From positions 186,001 through 250,000 of the forward strand of contig CAVSGS010000013.1 of NCBI GenBank assembly GCA_963727545.1: 64,000 nucleotides of DNA. The letters are read 5' to 3'. The position numbers were made by a program, and so were the translations under genes. The notes under the pieces were generated by a model. The model was not told where the DNA came from. It saw nothing but the letters and a program-made list of their open reading frames with translations, and did no database searches. Below, piece after piece: positions 26,461 through 37,527 of this stretch; position 1 is the stretch's first letter, and each line of letters starts with the position of its first letter. The stretch is from Flexifilum sp963727545 (GTDB taxonomy: Bacteria > Chloroflexota > Anaerolineae > Aggregatilineales > Phototrophicaceae).

Positions 26461-26568
26461 CCTCACCCCCTGCCCCCTCTCCACGTCGTGGAGAGGGGGT
26501 AAGAACAGGTTGTGGAGGGTTCTTGAAGTCCCCTCTCTATGTAATGGAGAGGGGATTTAGGGGTGAGG
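26461..26568. repeat. Cruciform-like repeat CCTCACCCC...GGGGTGAGG
   Basis: Outer arms CCTCACCCC (26461-26469) and GGGGTGAGG (26560-26568) enclose two further hairpins: a 12-bp stem at 26473-26484/26488-26499 (CCCCCTCTCCAC and complement) and a 9-bp stem at 26529-26537/26547-26555 (TCCCCTCTC). It fills much of the 353-base gap after the YdcF-like gene. The remainder shows only a TATAAT at 26699-26704 as a possible -10 for the next gene. Confidence 0.8.
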
Positions 26569-26797
26569 TCAGCGCAGAGTAAAAAACTACCCCAGTTCGC
26601 TTGATCGTCCTTCACTCGCCCCCTGCTCGCGTCGATTTGTATGGGGCGCATAGGGTAAGCGTTGATCAGGCGCGGACGAGTTATTCGCAGAAACTTCGTA
26701 TAATAGATGTAACAGAAAATACAAGACTGCTGCGATCTCGCTGCGTGATCGGCGGGTGCGGCGTCTTTTTATCCTTCTTCTCAGATAGGATTGCCTC

Positions 26798-29700
26798 ATG
26801 CGCCGAATGACCTTATTTACGCTCTTGGTGCTGCTGCTCTTGAGCGTGGGCAGCATCGCCGCACAGGATACGACGGCTACGCCGGAACCGACCGCCGCCG
26901 TCGATCAGCCGGCGTCCGATGCTCTGATCGTGACGCAAGTGCTCCCGGCGGACGGCAGCGACGGCGTCGAGACCGACTCGACTATCACCGTCATTTTTAA
27001 TCGTCCGGTCGTGCCGTTGGGCGTCAGCGAGGACGCCGCCAACCTGCCGCAGCCGCTCAGCTTTTCACCGGCGGTCACCGGGCAGGGCGAGTGGCTTAAC
27101 ACCTCGATCTACGTCTACCATCCCGACCCGGCATTGCAGGGCGGTCAGTCGTACATCGCCAAGCTCGATCCGACCCTGACGGCGGTCGACGGCGCGACGC
27201 TGAGCGGCGCGTTCTCGTGGTCGTTCACGACTGTCGCCCCGATCATCAGCAGCCTCGTGCCGACTGACACGGCGACGGGCGTCGATCTGACGGCTAAGCT
27301 GCAAGTTCGCTTCAATCAGCCGATGGATCAGGCGAGCACCGAAGCCAGCTTTAGCCTGCACCCGCTCAACTCGACGCAGACCGTCGCCGGTACGTTCGAG
27401 TGGTCGGACGACAGCGCGGGCTTCCGCTTCACGCCCGCCGCCGACTTGAGCCTCGGTACCGACTACGTCGCCGAGTTCACCGGCGATCTGCCGCTGCCGG
27501 AAGGTGGTGGCGCAGTCCTCAGCGGGCAGACGGAATGGGGCTTCCGCACCGTGCCCTATCCGTCGATTATCCGCACCGACCCGGCGAACGGCGACACCGG
27601 CGTCTATCCGTCGCGCGGTTTCCGCATCTACTTCGCGTCGCCGATGAACCCGGACACGCTGAAAGATCACGTCAGCATCAGCCCGGAGCCGTCGCTCAGT
27701 TACGATACCTACTACAGCGACTACGACAACAGCTATTCGCTCTCGTTCCCGACCGACGCCAGCACCGACTACACCGTGACCATCGCGCCGGGGATGGAAG
27801 ACGTTTACGGCAATGCGATCACCGGGCAGACCGTCGTCCACTTCTCGACCGGACCCTACGATCCTACTGTCAACCTGCAAGTGCCGGGTGACATTGGTTT
27901 CTACAACGCTTACAACCCGCAGACGCGCCTGTTCCTGACTCATTTGAACGTCAGCGAGATCGATTTGTCGCTCTACAGCGTTTCGCAGAACGATTTCATC
28001 AGCGCGCTGACCGGGCAGAACTCCTATAACCCGACGGCGACCATCCAGACCGGGCTGAGCAACCGGCTGCGCACGTGGACGATCGACAACGTCGCGCCGC
28101 AGAACATGTATCGCTACGAACTGCTCAACCTCGGCGGCAGCAACGTTGACTGTCTCGGCGCGCCGCCGTCGCGCTTGCAGGTCGGCGATACCGCTATCGT
28201 GATCAGCGACCCCGATCCGCTGCGTGCTCGTGCCAGCGCGCCCGACGGCGCGGTGATCGACTCGCTTTACAAGAACTACCAACTGCCGATCATCGGCGGA
28301 CCGACCTGCGCCAACAGTCTGGTCTGGTGGGAAGTGACCCTGCGCGATGGACAGTCGGCGTGGGTGGCTGAAGGGACGCCGGATGAATACTTCCTCGATC
28401 TGAAAGAAGCGCCCGCCGAAACGCCGGTCGTCGTGACCGGGGCGGATGGCGAAGCGCTTAACCCCGGCATTTATCTGCTGACGGCGACCTCGCCGGAAAC
28501 CGAGCAAAACGGCTCCGACCCGCGCCAGCATTTGCTGGTGGTGGCGACGGCGAACCTGACGCTCAAGTATTCCTTCAACAGCCTGACGATTTGGGCGACC
28601 AACGTGGACACCGGCGAGCCGATCCCCAACGCGCCGATCAGCATCTACTCGAACGCGCAACACCGTGGTTGCCAAGGGTGTCACCGACGCTGACGGTCTG
28701 CTGACGCTCGATCTGCCGCCGGTCAGCGGGTTGTACACCAACCGGATCGCCGTGCTCAAGACCGGCGATCAATTCGGCATCGCTTCGACCGACTGGTCGG
28801 ACGGGCTGGATTCGTGGTACTTCGGTATCAATGGCAACTACAACCCGGAGAATTACCGCGCTTACCTCTACACCGACCGCCCGATCTACCGCCCCGATCA
28901 GCCGGTGTACTTCCGGGGCGTCGTCCGCGCGAAAGACGACGTGACCTACACCGTGCCGGACAGCGCCACCATCCCGGTGACGATCTACGACGACCAGAAC
29001 GAAGTCGTCTTCGAGCAAGACCTGCCGCTGACGCCTTACGGTACCTTCAGCGGTGAGTTCGACCTCGCGACGGATGCCTCGCTCGGTTACTATCGCATCG
29101 TCGCCACGCTGCCGGGTCAGGAAGACAGTTACTATCCGTCATCGGGGACGGTGAGTTTCAGCGTCGCCGAGTATCGCGCGCCGGAGTTCCAAGTCAACCT
29201 GACGCCGGAAAAGACCGAAGTGGTGCAGGGCGACACGATCAACGTGGTCGTCAACAGCGCCTACTTCTTCGGCGGTGCGGTCGGCGGCGCGGACGTGCAG
29301 TACAACGTCGTCGCCGCGCCCTACAGCTTCAACTTCACCGGCAAGGGCTACTACAGCTTCGAGGACTACAACGCCGACGCCTCGCCCGGTGAGTTCTACG
29401 GCAGCGGCGGTAACGGCTTGGTCACCAGCGGCGAAGGCACAACCGACGCCGACGGCAACCTGACCATCTCCTTCCCGGCGGACTTGCAAGACGCGACCAT
29501 GAGCCAGACCTTCACCATCGAGGCGACCGTCACCGACGCCAGCGACCAAGCGGTCAGCGGGCGCGCCGACGTGGTCGTGCATCAAGGCTTGTGGTACGTC
29601 GGCGTGCAGCCGCAGGAATATGTCGTTTCGGCGAACAATGAGACCGGCGCGAACCTGATCCTCGTCGATTGGGACAGCCAGCCGATCGCCGACCAGAACG

Positions 29701-32700
29701 TCGACGTGACTGTCGTCGAGCGGCGCTGGTCGAGCGTGCAGGAAGAAGACGCCAACGGTCGCACGACGTGGACTTATGAAGTGCAGGAGATCCCCGTCAC
29801 CACTGGCAGCGTCACCACCGACGCCGACGGCAAGGCGGAATTCCGCTTCACGCCGCCCAACGGCGGTGTCTTCAAGATCACCGCCAAAGCGCGCGACCCG
29901 CAGGGCAACGCCATCGTCGCCAGCAACACGATCTGGGTGTCGAGCCGGCAGTACGTGACGTGGCGGCAGCAGAACAGCAACCGCATCGACTTGGTGGCGG
30001 ACGCGAAAGACTACAACGTCGGCGACACCGCGCAAATCCTGATCGCGTCGCCGTTCCAAGGCACGACCGAGGCGCTGATCACGGTCGAGCGCGATGGCGT
30101 GCTCCAAGCTCAACACGTCACCATGACCAACAACTCTTACGTCTATCAGTTGCCGATCACCGATGAAGACGTGCCCAACGTCTTCGTCAGCGTGGTGCTG
30201 GTCAAGGGTGTGGACGAGAATAACCCGGTCGCTGCCTTCCGCATGGGCTTGGTGCAGTTGAACGTCGGCAACGCGCGGCGTGAGATCAACGTCGCCATTT
30301 CGACCGACACGCAGCAGGCGGGACCCGGCGATACCGTCAACTACACGGTCAAGACGACCGACTTCAACGGCGATCCGGTGCAGGCGGAAGTCGGCGTTAG
30401 CTTGACCGACCTCGCCGTGCTGACGATTGCCGACCCCAACAGCGGCAAGCTGCTCGATTACTTCTACGGGCTGCAAGGCTTGAGCGTCCGCACGGCGACG
30501 CCGCTGACCATCAACGTCGACCAGATCACGCAGACGGTGCTCGATACGGTCAAGGGCGGCGGCGGCGGTTTCGGCGAGGGCGGCATCTTCGACATCCGGC
30601 AGGAGTTCGTCGATACGCCTTACTGGAACGGCAGCGTCGTCACGGACGCGGACGGCACGGCGACCTTCAGCGTCACCCTGCCGGACAACCTGACGACGTG
30701 GCGGCTCGATGCCCGCGCCGTCACCAAGGGCAGCGACGGACAGCCGCTGCTGGTCGGGCAGAACACCTATGATATTTTGAGCACCAAGCCGGTGCTGATC
30801 CGCCCGGTGACGCCGCGCTTCTTCGTCGTCGGCGATCAAGTGTCGCTCGGCGCGGTCGTCAACAACAACAGCGATCAGGATTTGTCGGTCGAGGTCAGTC
30901 TGCAAGGCGACGGCGTGAGCTTCGACGCCTCGACGCCGATGACTCAGACCGTCCAGATCGCCGCCGGACAGCAGGCGCGCGCCGATTGGCTGGTGACGGT
31001 CGATGACGTGAGCGCCGTCGACTTGACCTTCTTCGCCAACGCCGACAACGGCGCTTACACCGACGCCAGCAAGCCGCCGCTCGGTCAAGGCGACGCCAAG
31101 ACGCTGCCGGTCTACAAGTTCGAAGTGCCGGAGACGGTCGGGACGGGTGGCGTGCTCCGCGAGGGCGGTCAGCGCACCGAGGGCATCAGTCTGCCCAGCG
31201 ACATGAACGTGACACAGGGCGAACTGAGCATCGAACTCGATCCGTCGCTGGCGGCGACCACCATCGACGGCTTGACCTATCTGCAAAACTATCCGTACCA
31301 GTGCATCGAGCAGACGGTCAGCCGCTTCCTGCCCAACATCATGACTTACCGGGCGCTCGCCAGCCTCAAGCTTGACGACGCGACGCTGAAAGCCCAGCTC
31401 GACAGCAACGTCAACTACGCCTTGCAGCGGCTCTACGCCGAGCAGAAGGTTGACGGCGGTTGGGGCTGGTTCGTGCAGGACGACAGCAATCCGCTGACCA
31501 CCGCCTACGCGCTGATCGGCTTGAGCGAAGCCAAGACGCAGGGCTTCAACGTCAGCAGCGACGCCATCCGCAACGCCCGCAACTTCCTCCGTGGGGCGTT
31601 TGTCACACCCGGACTGAATGTCCCGACGTGGCAGTTGAACCGGCAGTCGTTCCTGCTCTACGCGCTGGCGCGTTCCGGCAACCCGGACGTGGCGCGGACG
31701 ACCACGCTCTACGAGAGCCGTGATCGCCTGAGCACCTACGCGAAAGCCTTCCTCGCGCTGACGCTCAACCTGATCGACCCGACGGACACCTCCCGGACCG
31801 ACGTGCTCATGTCGGACTTGGTCAATGCGGCGGCGCTCAGCGCGACCGGCGCGCATTGGAGCGAGGATTATCAGGATTACTGGAACTGGAACACCGACAC
31901 GCGCACGACGGCGATCGCCCTCGAAGCGCTGATCAAGCTCTCGCCGGACAGCGACCTGATCCCCAACGTCGTCCGCTACTTGATGGTTCAGCGGCGCGCC
32001 AACTCGTGGGAGACGACGCAGGAGACGGCGTGGGCGGTCATGAGCCTGACCGATTGGATGAGTGTCAGCGGCGAACTGAACCCGAATTACAGCTACACGG
32101 CGCAGTTCAACGGCGATACGCTGGCGCAGGGCGACGCGACCCAAGCCAACGTCCGCGACGCGGTCAAACTGCAAGTGCAGGTCGCCGACATGCTGGCGCA
32201 GCAGGTCAACAACCTCGTGATCGGGCGGACGGACGGCAGCGGCGTGCTCTACTACACCGCGCACCTGCGCGTCTTCCTGCCGGTGCCGCAGGTCGAGCCG
32301 CTCGACAACGGCTTGATCGTCGAGCGCCGCTACACCCTGCCGGGGAGCAATACGCCGGTCACGTCGGCGCAGGTCGGCGACACGCTGCAAGTTCGCCTGA
32401 CGGTGATCGCGCCGGAAGACCTGCATTACGTGATCATCGAAGATCCGATCCCGGCGGGGACGGACGCGGTCGACCCGAACCTGAACACCAGCCAGCAGAT
32501 CGGCACGCAGCCGGAACTCAACCCGGCAAATCCGCTCAGTCAGGGCTGGGGCTGGTGGTACTTCAGCAAGATCGAGTTCCGCGACCAGAAGGTCGTGCTC
32601 TACAGCACCTATCTGCCCGCCGGAACCTATGAGTACGTCTACAGCATCCGCGCCGGGTTGGCGGGCGAGTTCAACGTCATCCCGCCGACCGGCTACGAGT

Positions 32701-32768
32701 TCTACTTCCCGGAGGTCTACGGGCGCGGCGCGGGCAGCCTGTTCACGATTTCGCCCGCTGGCTCATAA
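26798..32768 (+). CDS. Alpha-2-macroglobulin family protein (frameshifted)
   Basis: A very large exported protease-trap protein, about 1989 residues once one base is removed. Signal peptide at 1-22 without a lipobox. Three Big_5-type Ig-like repeats (each opening like VLPADGSDGV, VPTDTATGV, TDPANGDTGV), then an SH3b-like insert (LQVGDTAIV to AWVAEGTP), then the macroglobulin core: MG2 strand LYTDRPIYRPDQPVYFRGVV, bait and alpha-2-macroglobulin domain (KPVLIRPVTPRFFVVGDQV), thioester motif CIEQ at 31302-31313 and the alpha-helical TED. Two frames meet near 28657: dropping one C from GCGCAACACC restores SNANTVVAKGVTDADG. Bacterial homologues inactivate host or competitor proteases; the role here is unknown. 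Confidence 0.88.
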
Positions 32769-32798
32769 AGTCACGAGCATCGCACCACCTTTCGTCCA

Positions 32799-32827
32799 CC
32801 TCGCCCTTCGCATCCCGGAGGGCGAGG
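32799..32827 (+). terminator. Hairpin after the macroglobulin gene
   Basis: CCTCGCCCT (32799-32807) pairs with AGGGCGAGG (32819-32827), 31 bases after the stop. Only TT follows, so termination is plausible rather than clear. Confidence 0.45.
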
Positions 32828-32918
32828 TTGATCTAGCGGGTTAATGCGCTAAAAATTGCGGAACGGTATTATGATCTCAGTAAAAGCTTTCACTGCTAGA
32901 TTTTACGGAGATGCCTCG

Positions 32919-33770
32919 ATGCCGTCCGACCCGCTCCCACCCATCCGCGCCGCGCTCAAATCCGGCGACAAAAAGACTGCTCAAACCCTGCTGCGCCCGC
33001 TGCTGAAGAATCAGCCGAGCGCCGACGTTTGGTATTTGGCGGCGCAAGCCTGCCCGACCGACGATAAAGCGATCGAATGCCTGCGCCGCGCGCTCGACCT
33101 CGAACCGCAGCACAGCGGCGCGAATCGCCTGCTGTTCAAGCTGGAAGGCTTGCCCCGCGAGGAAGCGCCCAAAGTCGAGATCAAGCGCGAGGATTTGGGC
33201 GATCTCAAGCCGGTCAAGCGCCCGCGACGGGGTCGAGGTCGGCGCTTGATCATTTTGCTGGGGATTCTGGTGCTCGGCTCATCCTGTTCGCTGATCACCA
33301 TGAACCTGATCGGCGTGATTTCGGGACCGATCACCGCGCTGACGACGGTGCTCGGCGGCGCGACCCCGGTCAAAGAGATCGACGGCGTCCCGATCGACCA
33401 AGTCGACGACGCGGCGGCGCGGATCGCTCCGGCGGAGAGCAAGCCGATCGCGGGCAACGATGCCAACGTGCTCGAACCGGGCTACGTCCACGAATACACC
33501 TTCGCCGGAAATCGCGGGCAGGAATACGCTATTTACGTGCAGTTCTTGTCGGTGGGCGCGAATCGGGTCAGCCGCAACGTGGTCGTGCTGCGCCCGGATG
33601 GTTCGGATGCGACCAGCTTGTGCCTGACGGACGCTATTCTCCAAGGCGACAACAACATCACGCTGACCTGCTCGCTCGACGTCACCGGGACGTGGAGCGT
33701 TCACATTTTAGGGCGCGAGGGGGAAAGCGTCGGTGCCTACTTCGTCGGCGTGCAGCCGATCCAGAGCTAA
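32919..33770 (+). CDS. Single-pass membrane protein with TPR-like and PPC-like domains
   Basis: A 283-residue protein. ATG 32919 (MPSDPLPPIRAALK) has ACGGAG 8 bases upstream and is preferred to in-frame codons further up. Residues 1-85 look like two or three TPR helices (KTAQTLLRPLLKNQ, CLRRALDLEPQH). A basic stretch (KRPRRGRGRR) precedes a transmembrane helix (about 125-148). The external part (about 190-283: GYVHEYTFAGNRGQEYAIYV to GTWSVHILGREGESVGAYFV) has the pattern of a pre-peptidase C-terminal beta-sandwich. Function unknown. It ends 19 bases from a convergent gene with no clear terminator between. Confidence 0.65.
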   Translation: MPSDPLPPIRAALKSGDKKTAQTLLRPLLKNQPSADVWYLAAQACPTDDKAIECLRRALDLEPQHSGANRLLFKLEGLPREEAPKVEIKREDLGDLKPVKRPRRGRGRRLIILLGILVLGSSCSLITMNLIGVISGPITALTTVLGGATPVKEIDGVPIDQVDDAAARIAPAESKPIAGNDANVLEPGYVHEYTFAGNRGQEYAIYVQFLSVGANRVSRNVVVLRPDGSDATSLCLTDAILQGDNNITLTCSLDVTGTWSVHILGREGESVGAYFVGVQPIQS

Positions 33771-33789
33771 GGCGAAGCGTCACCGCCCC

Positions 33790-34665
33790 TCACGCTTCAG
33801 TTAGAAATTTCGCCAGCAGCCGGTTGACCTGCTGCGGTTCGTCGTGCTGCACCCAGTGAGTCGCCCGGTCGAAGTAGACTAAACGACCCTCGTCGCAGTA
33901 GCCGAGGCTCGCCCGTGCCATCTCTGCCGTCAGCGCGACGTCCTGTCTGCCCCAAATGATCAGCGTTGGTACGGTGACGCGCTGATTGCCGGTCAGGTCC
34001 GGCGAACGCTGAACGACGGCGCGATACCAATTGATCATCGCCCGCATCGCGCCGGGCTGCTGCCATGCCCGGATATATTGGGTGATGTCCGCGTCGCTGA
34101 AGGTGCGCGGGTGGCTGCTCGCCAGCAAGAACTGCGCCGCGACCGATGCGCCGCCCGCCAGCAGCAGCGCTTCCGGCAGCAGCGGAATCTGGAAGAAGCC
34201 CATGTACCAACTTTTCAACATCTGGCGCGGATTGCTGCGCAGTGTTTCGATCATCACCTTCGGATGCGGGACATTGAGGATCGCCAGCTTCTTCAGGCGA
34301 TCCGGGTGGGCGATTGCCGTCGCCCACGCGACCGCCGCGCCCCAGTCGTGCCCGACCAGATAAACGCGATCCACGCCCGCCGCGTCGATCAAGCCGACCA
34401 CGTCGGCGACCAATTCGCTCATGCGATAAGCGTCGATGCCGTCCGGCTTGTCGCTGAGGTTGTAGCCGCGCTGATCGGGTGCCCAAACGCGATAACCCTG
34501 CTCGGCGAGATAAGTGATCTGCGCTTTCCAGCCGTACCAAAATTCGGGGAAGCCGTGCAGCAGGATCACGAGGTCGCCGTCAGCGGGTCCCGCCTGTACC
34601 ACGTGCAGCGTGATCCCGTTGGTCTGGATGCGAGTATGCTCAAGTGCGATCGATGAATCCGTCAT
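33790..34665 (-). CDS. Alpha/beta hydrolase, epoxide hydrolase type
   Basis: A 291-residue cytoplasmic alpha/beta hydrolase. The oxyanion motif HGFPEFWYGW, the nucleophile elbow GHDWGAAVAWA (Asp nucleophile), the acid in IIWGRQDVAL and the His in THWVQHDEP form the triad typical of soluble epoxide hydrolases and haloalkane dehalogenase relatives; HGFPEFW points to the epoxide hydrolase side. The lid helices carry FSDADITQYIRAW and a Tyr (INWYRAVVQ). Substrate unknown. It is the last gene of a minus-strand run; 11 bases separate it from the membrane gene upstream. Confidence 0.88.
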   Translation of the reverse strand: MTDSSIALEHTRIQTNGITLHVVQAGPADGDLVILLHGFPEFWYGWKAQITYLAEQGYRVWAPDQRGYNLSDKPDGIDAYRMSELVADVVGLIDAAGVDRVYLVGHDWGAAVAWATAIAHPDRLKKLAILNVPHPKVMIETLRSNPRQMLKSWYMGFFQIPLLPEALLLAGGASVAAQFLLASSHPRTFSDADITQYIRAWQQPGAMRAMINWYRAVVQRSPDLTGNQRVTVPTLIIWGRQDVALTAEMARASLGYCDEGRLVYFDRATHWVQHDEPQQVNRLLAKFLTEA

Positions 34666-34676
34666 TATTACCTCTT

Positions 34677-35829
34677 TTACTCGTTGTTTAAATCATTCGT
34701 AGCTGTGAGCTTGTCGTCTAGATGCTGTCCCACCTGAATGCTCGACCCGAAGCCGAGATACAGTTGGCGATAGCGCAGCAGCGCGACCAGCAGCGCGAAC
34801 TCGCCGATGGTGGTGCTGACGGCGGCAAACTGGCTGAAGTAGAACAGCAGTAAGTTGACCATCGTCAGCGCGATCAGCAGCCCTAAGTAGCCGAGTTCGC
34901 TGCCGAAGCTGCTGCGCCCCGCGAAGATGAAAAACCCGCCCGCGACCATCATGAAACCGGTCGCGCTGCTGAGCACCATCAAGACCAGAAACCACGTCGC
35001 GCTGTTGGGGCTGGTCACGAGGTTCTGGCTGAGCAGCAGCGAAGCGATCAGTTCATTCATCAGGTCGGGTGAAAAGAGCGCGGCGGCGAAGATCACCAAC
35101 TCGATCAGCGAGCCGATCCCGGAAAATGCCAAGCCCAGCACGACGAGGAGGCGATAGCGACTTTCGTTCAGCAGGCGGGCTTCGAGCTTGGTCAGGCTGG
35201 CGGCGAGGCGCTGAAATAGGTTCGGATTGGGCGGATCGACGATGTGAAGCGTATCCGAGTCGAGCACCGCCAGCAGCGCTTCGGCGAGGCGGGCGTGCTC
35301 CGGGTACTGCGGCTCGGCGACCACCCGCATCAGCCGGGCGTTGAGGTCGGCGAACTCGTTGGGGTCAAGGTCGTTCTCGATCAACTCCATGATTTGATCG
35401 AGCGCATGGTACAGTTCCGCCCGCAGAGTCTTGTTTGGAAGGGCGGCGCACCTCAAGATAGATCATCACCGTGAGCAGGAAGAAGGCATAGATGATCGGC
35501 GCGGCAAAGGGGAAGAAGTAATCGTTGCTCTGGGTGATGAACTTGCCCACTTCGTCGATGAACAAGCCGACCCCGATCCCGCCGAGCAGCGCGGAGAGCG
35601 TGTATGCCCAGCGATTGGCGAAGATGGTCGGTGCCAGCGCGCCGATGAACAGGCACAGCCCACCCCACAGCACGTGGGCGATGTGCAGCGTCCCGTTGCC
35701 AAGCTGCGGGTAGCCGGTCAGTTCGAGGTAGACGCGCGTCAGCACCACCGATCCGGCGAAGCTGACCAGCGTGATCAGCAGGTAACGTTCCGCGCCTTCG
35801 CGTTTGACGGGAGAACGAAAGCGATTCAT
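34677..35829 (-). CDS. Multi-pass membrane protein (frameshifted)
   Basis: Two overlapping minus-strand frames make one protein of about 383 residues. The first (from ATG 35829, ribosome site GAGAGGG) has four transmembrane helices (LLITLVSFAGSVVL, IAHVLWGGLCLFIGAL, YTLSALLGGIGVGLFIDEVG, PIIYAFFLLTVMIYLEVR). The second has a soluble helical part (LRAELYHALDQIMELIENDL) and four more helices. The break is in the GGG of 35441-35443 (plus strand): removing one base joins YLEVRR to LPNKTLRAELYH smoothly. Function not recognised. No homology beyond 'integral membrane protein' can be claimed. Confidence 0.65.
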
Positions 35830-35861
35830 TGCGCGCATTCCCTCTCAATGTGATGGAAGAA

Positions 35862-35901
35862 ATTTAACGCAAAGACGCAAAGGAGAAAAGCAAGGCGCAA
35901 A
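35862..35901. repeat. AACGCAAAGACGCAAAGG repeat copy
   Basis: ATTTAACGCAAAGACGCAAAGG followed by a second unit CAAGGCGCAAAG, the same pair of units as at 9711-9750 and 14185-14218. It lies in the 99-base gap upstream of the membrane gene. Confidence 0.75.
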
Positions 35902-35928
35902 GCGAGTGAGATCGGGCAGCCTTGCCTG

Positions 35929-36375
35929 CTACTGGGTGACCAGCCACGCGCCGCCGACGATCAAGGCGATGCCGAGCGCCCGCGCGAGACTGAACGAATG
36001 CTGCGGCTGTCCCAGCCAGCCAAAATGATCGAGGATGACGGTGACGACCATCTCCGCCAAGATCAACAGCGCGATCGAGACGGTCGCGCCGACGCGCGGC
36101 AGCGTAAAGGCGAGGGTGATGTAGAGGACGACGCCGAACACGCCCGCGAACAGGTACGGTCTGGGTACGGTTTGCAGCTCGCGGAAGTTGACGCCGCCGA
36201 CGAACATCAGCAGAATGCCGGATACGAGCGCGCCGCCGACGTGGATGATCAAGCTGCTGCCGAGCGGTCCCAGCTTGGCACTTATCACGCCGGACATCGG
36301 ACCTTGCAAGCCGACGGCAATCCCGCCGATCAGCCCGACGACGATCACACTGATAATCTCAGGAAGGGTATTCAT
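35929..36375 (-). CDS. YdcZ-like small membrane transporter (DUF606, DMT-like)
   Basis: A 148-residue protein with five transmembrane helices: IISVIVVGLIGGIAVGLQGP, LIIHVGGALVSGILLMFVGG, YLFAGVFGVVLYITLAF, SIALLILAEMVVTVILDHFG and ARALGIALIVGGAWLV. This is the YdcZ/DUF606 pattern, half-size relatives of the drug/metabolite transporters that work as pairs; the conserved GQ-P near the first helix and the E in helix four are present. Substrate unknown. It is 20 bases downstream of the FemX gene and may be cotranscribed. Confidence 0.8.
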   Translation of the reverse strand: MNTLPEIISVIVVGLIGGIAVGLQGPMSGVISAKLGPLGSSLIIHVGGALVSGILLMFVGGVNFRELQTVPRPYLFAGVFGVVLYITLAFTLPRVGATVSIALLILAEMVVTVILDHFGWLGQPQHSFSLARALGIALIVGGAWLVTQ

Positions 36376-36395
36376 CTAAATCCTTTTGGGGTTGG

Positions 36396-37484
36396 TTAAG
36401 CATCTTGCCGGCGTGATCTCCCGCGCATTCGGGCGATCAGGCGCGGCATGATCTCGGTGTAGGCGCGGTAGAGCAGGGGATAAGGGGCGTAATCCCACGC
36501 GCCGACGTAGCGCGTGACCGTCCCGCGAAAGCCGCGCTTGAAGTTGTAGACACCCCACATCGAGTCGCTTTCGTCGAAGTGATCCGGCGCGCCCCAGAAA
36601 TCATAACGGGCATAACCGTTCGCCTTCGCCCACTTGATCGCCTCCCACTGGAGCAGGTAGTTGGGCATTTTGTCGCGCGCTTCATTTGACGATGCGCCGT
36701 AGAAATACCAGCAGGTCTGCCCGAAGTGAAACAGGATGACGTGGGCAATCGCTTTGCCCTCGAACTCGGCGATCAACGGGTGGGCGAGTCCGGCGCTGAT
36801 GAAACTGCGCCACGCTTGCTCGTAGTATTCCGGCGGGCGGATCAGAAAGTCGTCGCGCGCGCCGGTGACGCGATAGAGGTCGTAGAGCAGCGCCAGATCG
36901 TCCACGCTCCCGGCGCGAACGGTCACACCTTCGCGCTCGGCGATGCGGACTTTGCGCCGTGTGTTCTGGCTCATGGCGGCGAGGATTTCGTCCTCGCTGC
37001 GGGTGAGGTCGAGCACGACGGTGTTGCGGAACTGCACCTGATCGCCGAAGCGCCAGCCGCGATCCTTCAGCGTGCGGATCAGCGCTTGCCCGGTGAAGTT
37101 AAGCGTATCGTCCGCTTCGTCGGGGACGCCGGTCGCCGCGATCACGTCGGGGTCGAGCTTGAGCCAGATCGCGCCATGCTTCCGCGCCAGCTTTTGCAGA
37201 TAATCCAGCACCTCAGCGACCAGATCGGCGTCGGCGTAGTCGAGCGCGGGACCCTTGGGCGCGTACATCACTTCCAGCGGACCGACGCGCCGAATGCCGA
37301 CCGACGCCAGCGCCACGACCTGATCGCCGCGCGCGAAGGCGAGGCGGGTCGGCTGCCAGCCGGTGGTCGCGCGCTTGAACTCGCCCCACTCCCACGTTTG
37401 CAGCACATGCGCATAGGGCAGTCCGCGCAGCGTGTCGTTCCACTGCTCGCGGTCGGTGATGGTGGTGACGGTTAAACTAGACAT
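36396..37484 (-). CDS. FemX-like peptidoglycan bridge aminoacyltransferase, copy 1
   Basis: A 362-residue protein with the double GNAT fold of the FemABX family, which adds amino acids from aminoacyl-tRNA to lipid II or its precursors to build the interpeptide bridge. Visible: HVLQTWEWGEFKRATTGWQP, MYAPKGPALDY, MSQNTRRKVRIAEREGV, RDDFLIRPPEYYEQAW, WYFYGASSNEARDKMPNYLL, WEAIKWAKANGYARYDFWG and WGVYNFKRGFRGTVTRYVGAWD. The coiled-coil arm of staphylococcal FemA is absent, as in FemX of Weissella. A second paralogue lies 40 bases upstream. Substrate residue cannot be told from sequence. Confidence 0.88.
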   Translation of the reverse strand: MSSLTVTTITDREQWNDTLRGLPYAHVLQTWEWGEFKRATTGWQPTRLAFARGDQVVALASVGIRRVGPLEVMYAPKGPALDYADADLVAEVLDYLQKLARKHGAIWLKLDPDVIAATGVPDEADDTLNFTGQALIRTLKDRGWRFGDQVQFRNTVVLDLTRSEDEILAAMSQNTRRKVRIAEREGVTVRAGSVDDLALLYDLYRVTGARDDFLIRPPEYYEQAWRSFISAGLAHPLIAEFEGKAIAHVILFHFGQTCWYFYGASSNEARDKMPNYLLQWEAIKWAKANGYARYDFWGAPDHFDESDSMWGVYNFKRGFRGTVTRYVGAWDYAPYPLLYRAYTEIMPRLIARMRGRSRRQDA

Positions 37485-37499
37485 GCGTTTTTCTCGATG

Positions 37500-37527
37500 G
37501 TAGGGGCGTAATATATTACGCCCCTAC
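37500..37527. repeat. 28-bp perfect palindrome between FemX paralogues
   Basis: GTAGGGGCGTAATA followed by its reverse complement. Its right edge supplies the TAG stop codon (37524-37526, minus strand) of the upstream FemX copy. Same family as 14218-14245, 43432-43459 and 58002-58023. Confidence 0.85.

Noticed and set aside
26587..26856. Short ORFs around the repeat at 26461-26568
   Set aside because: They run through repeat sequence and basic low-complexity stretches and lack start signals.
29139..32426. Minus-strand ORF of 1095 codons across the macroglobulin gene
   Set aside because: Antisense of a well-supported coding frame; rich in Asp, Arg, Val and Gln with no recognisable domain.
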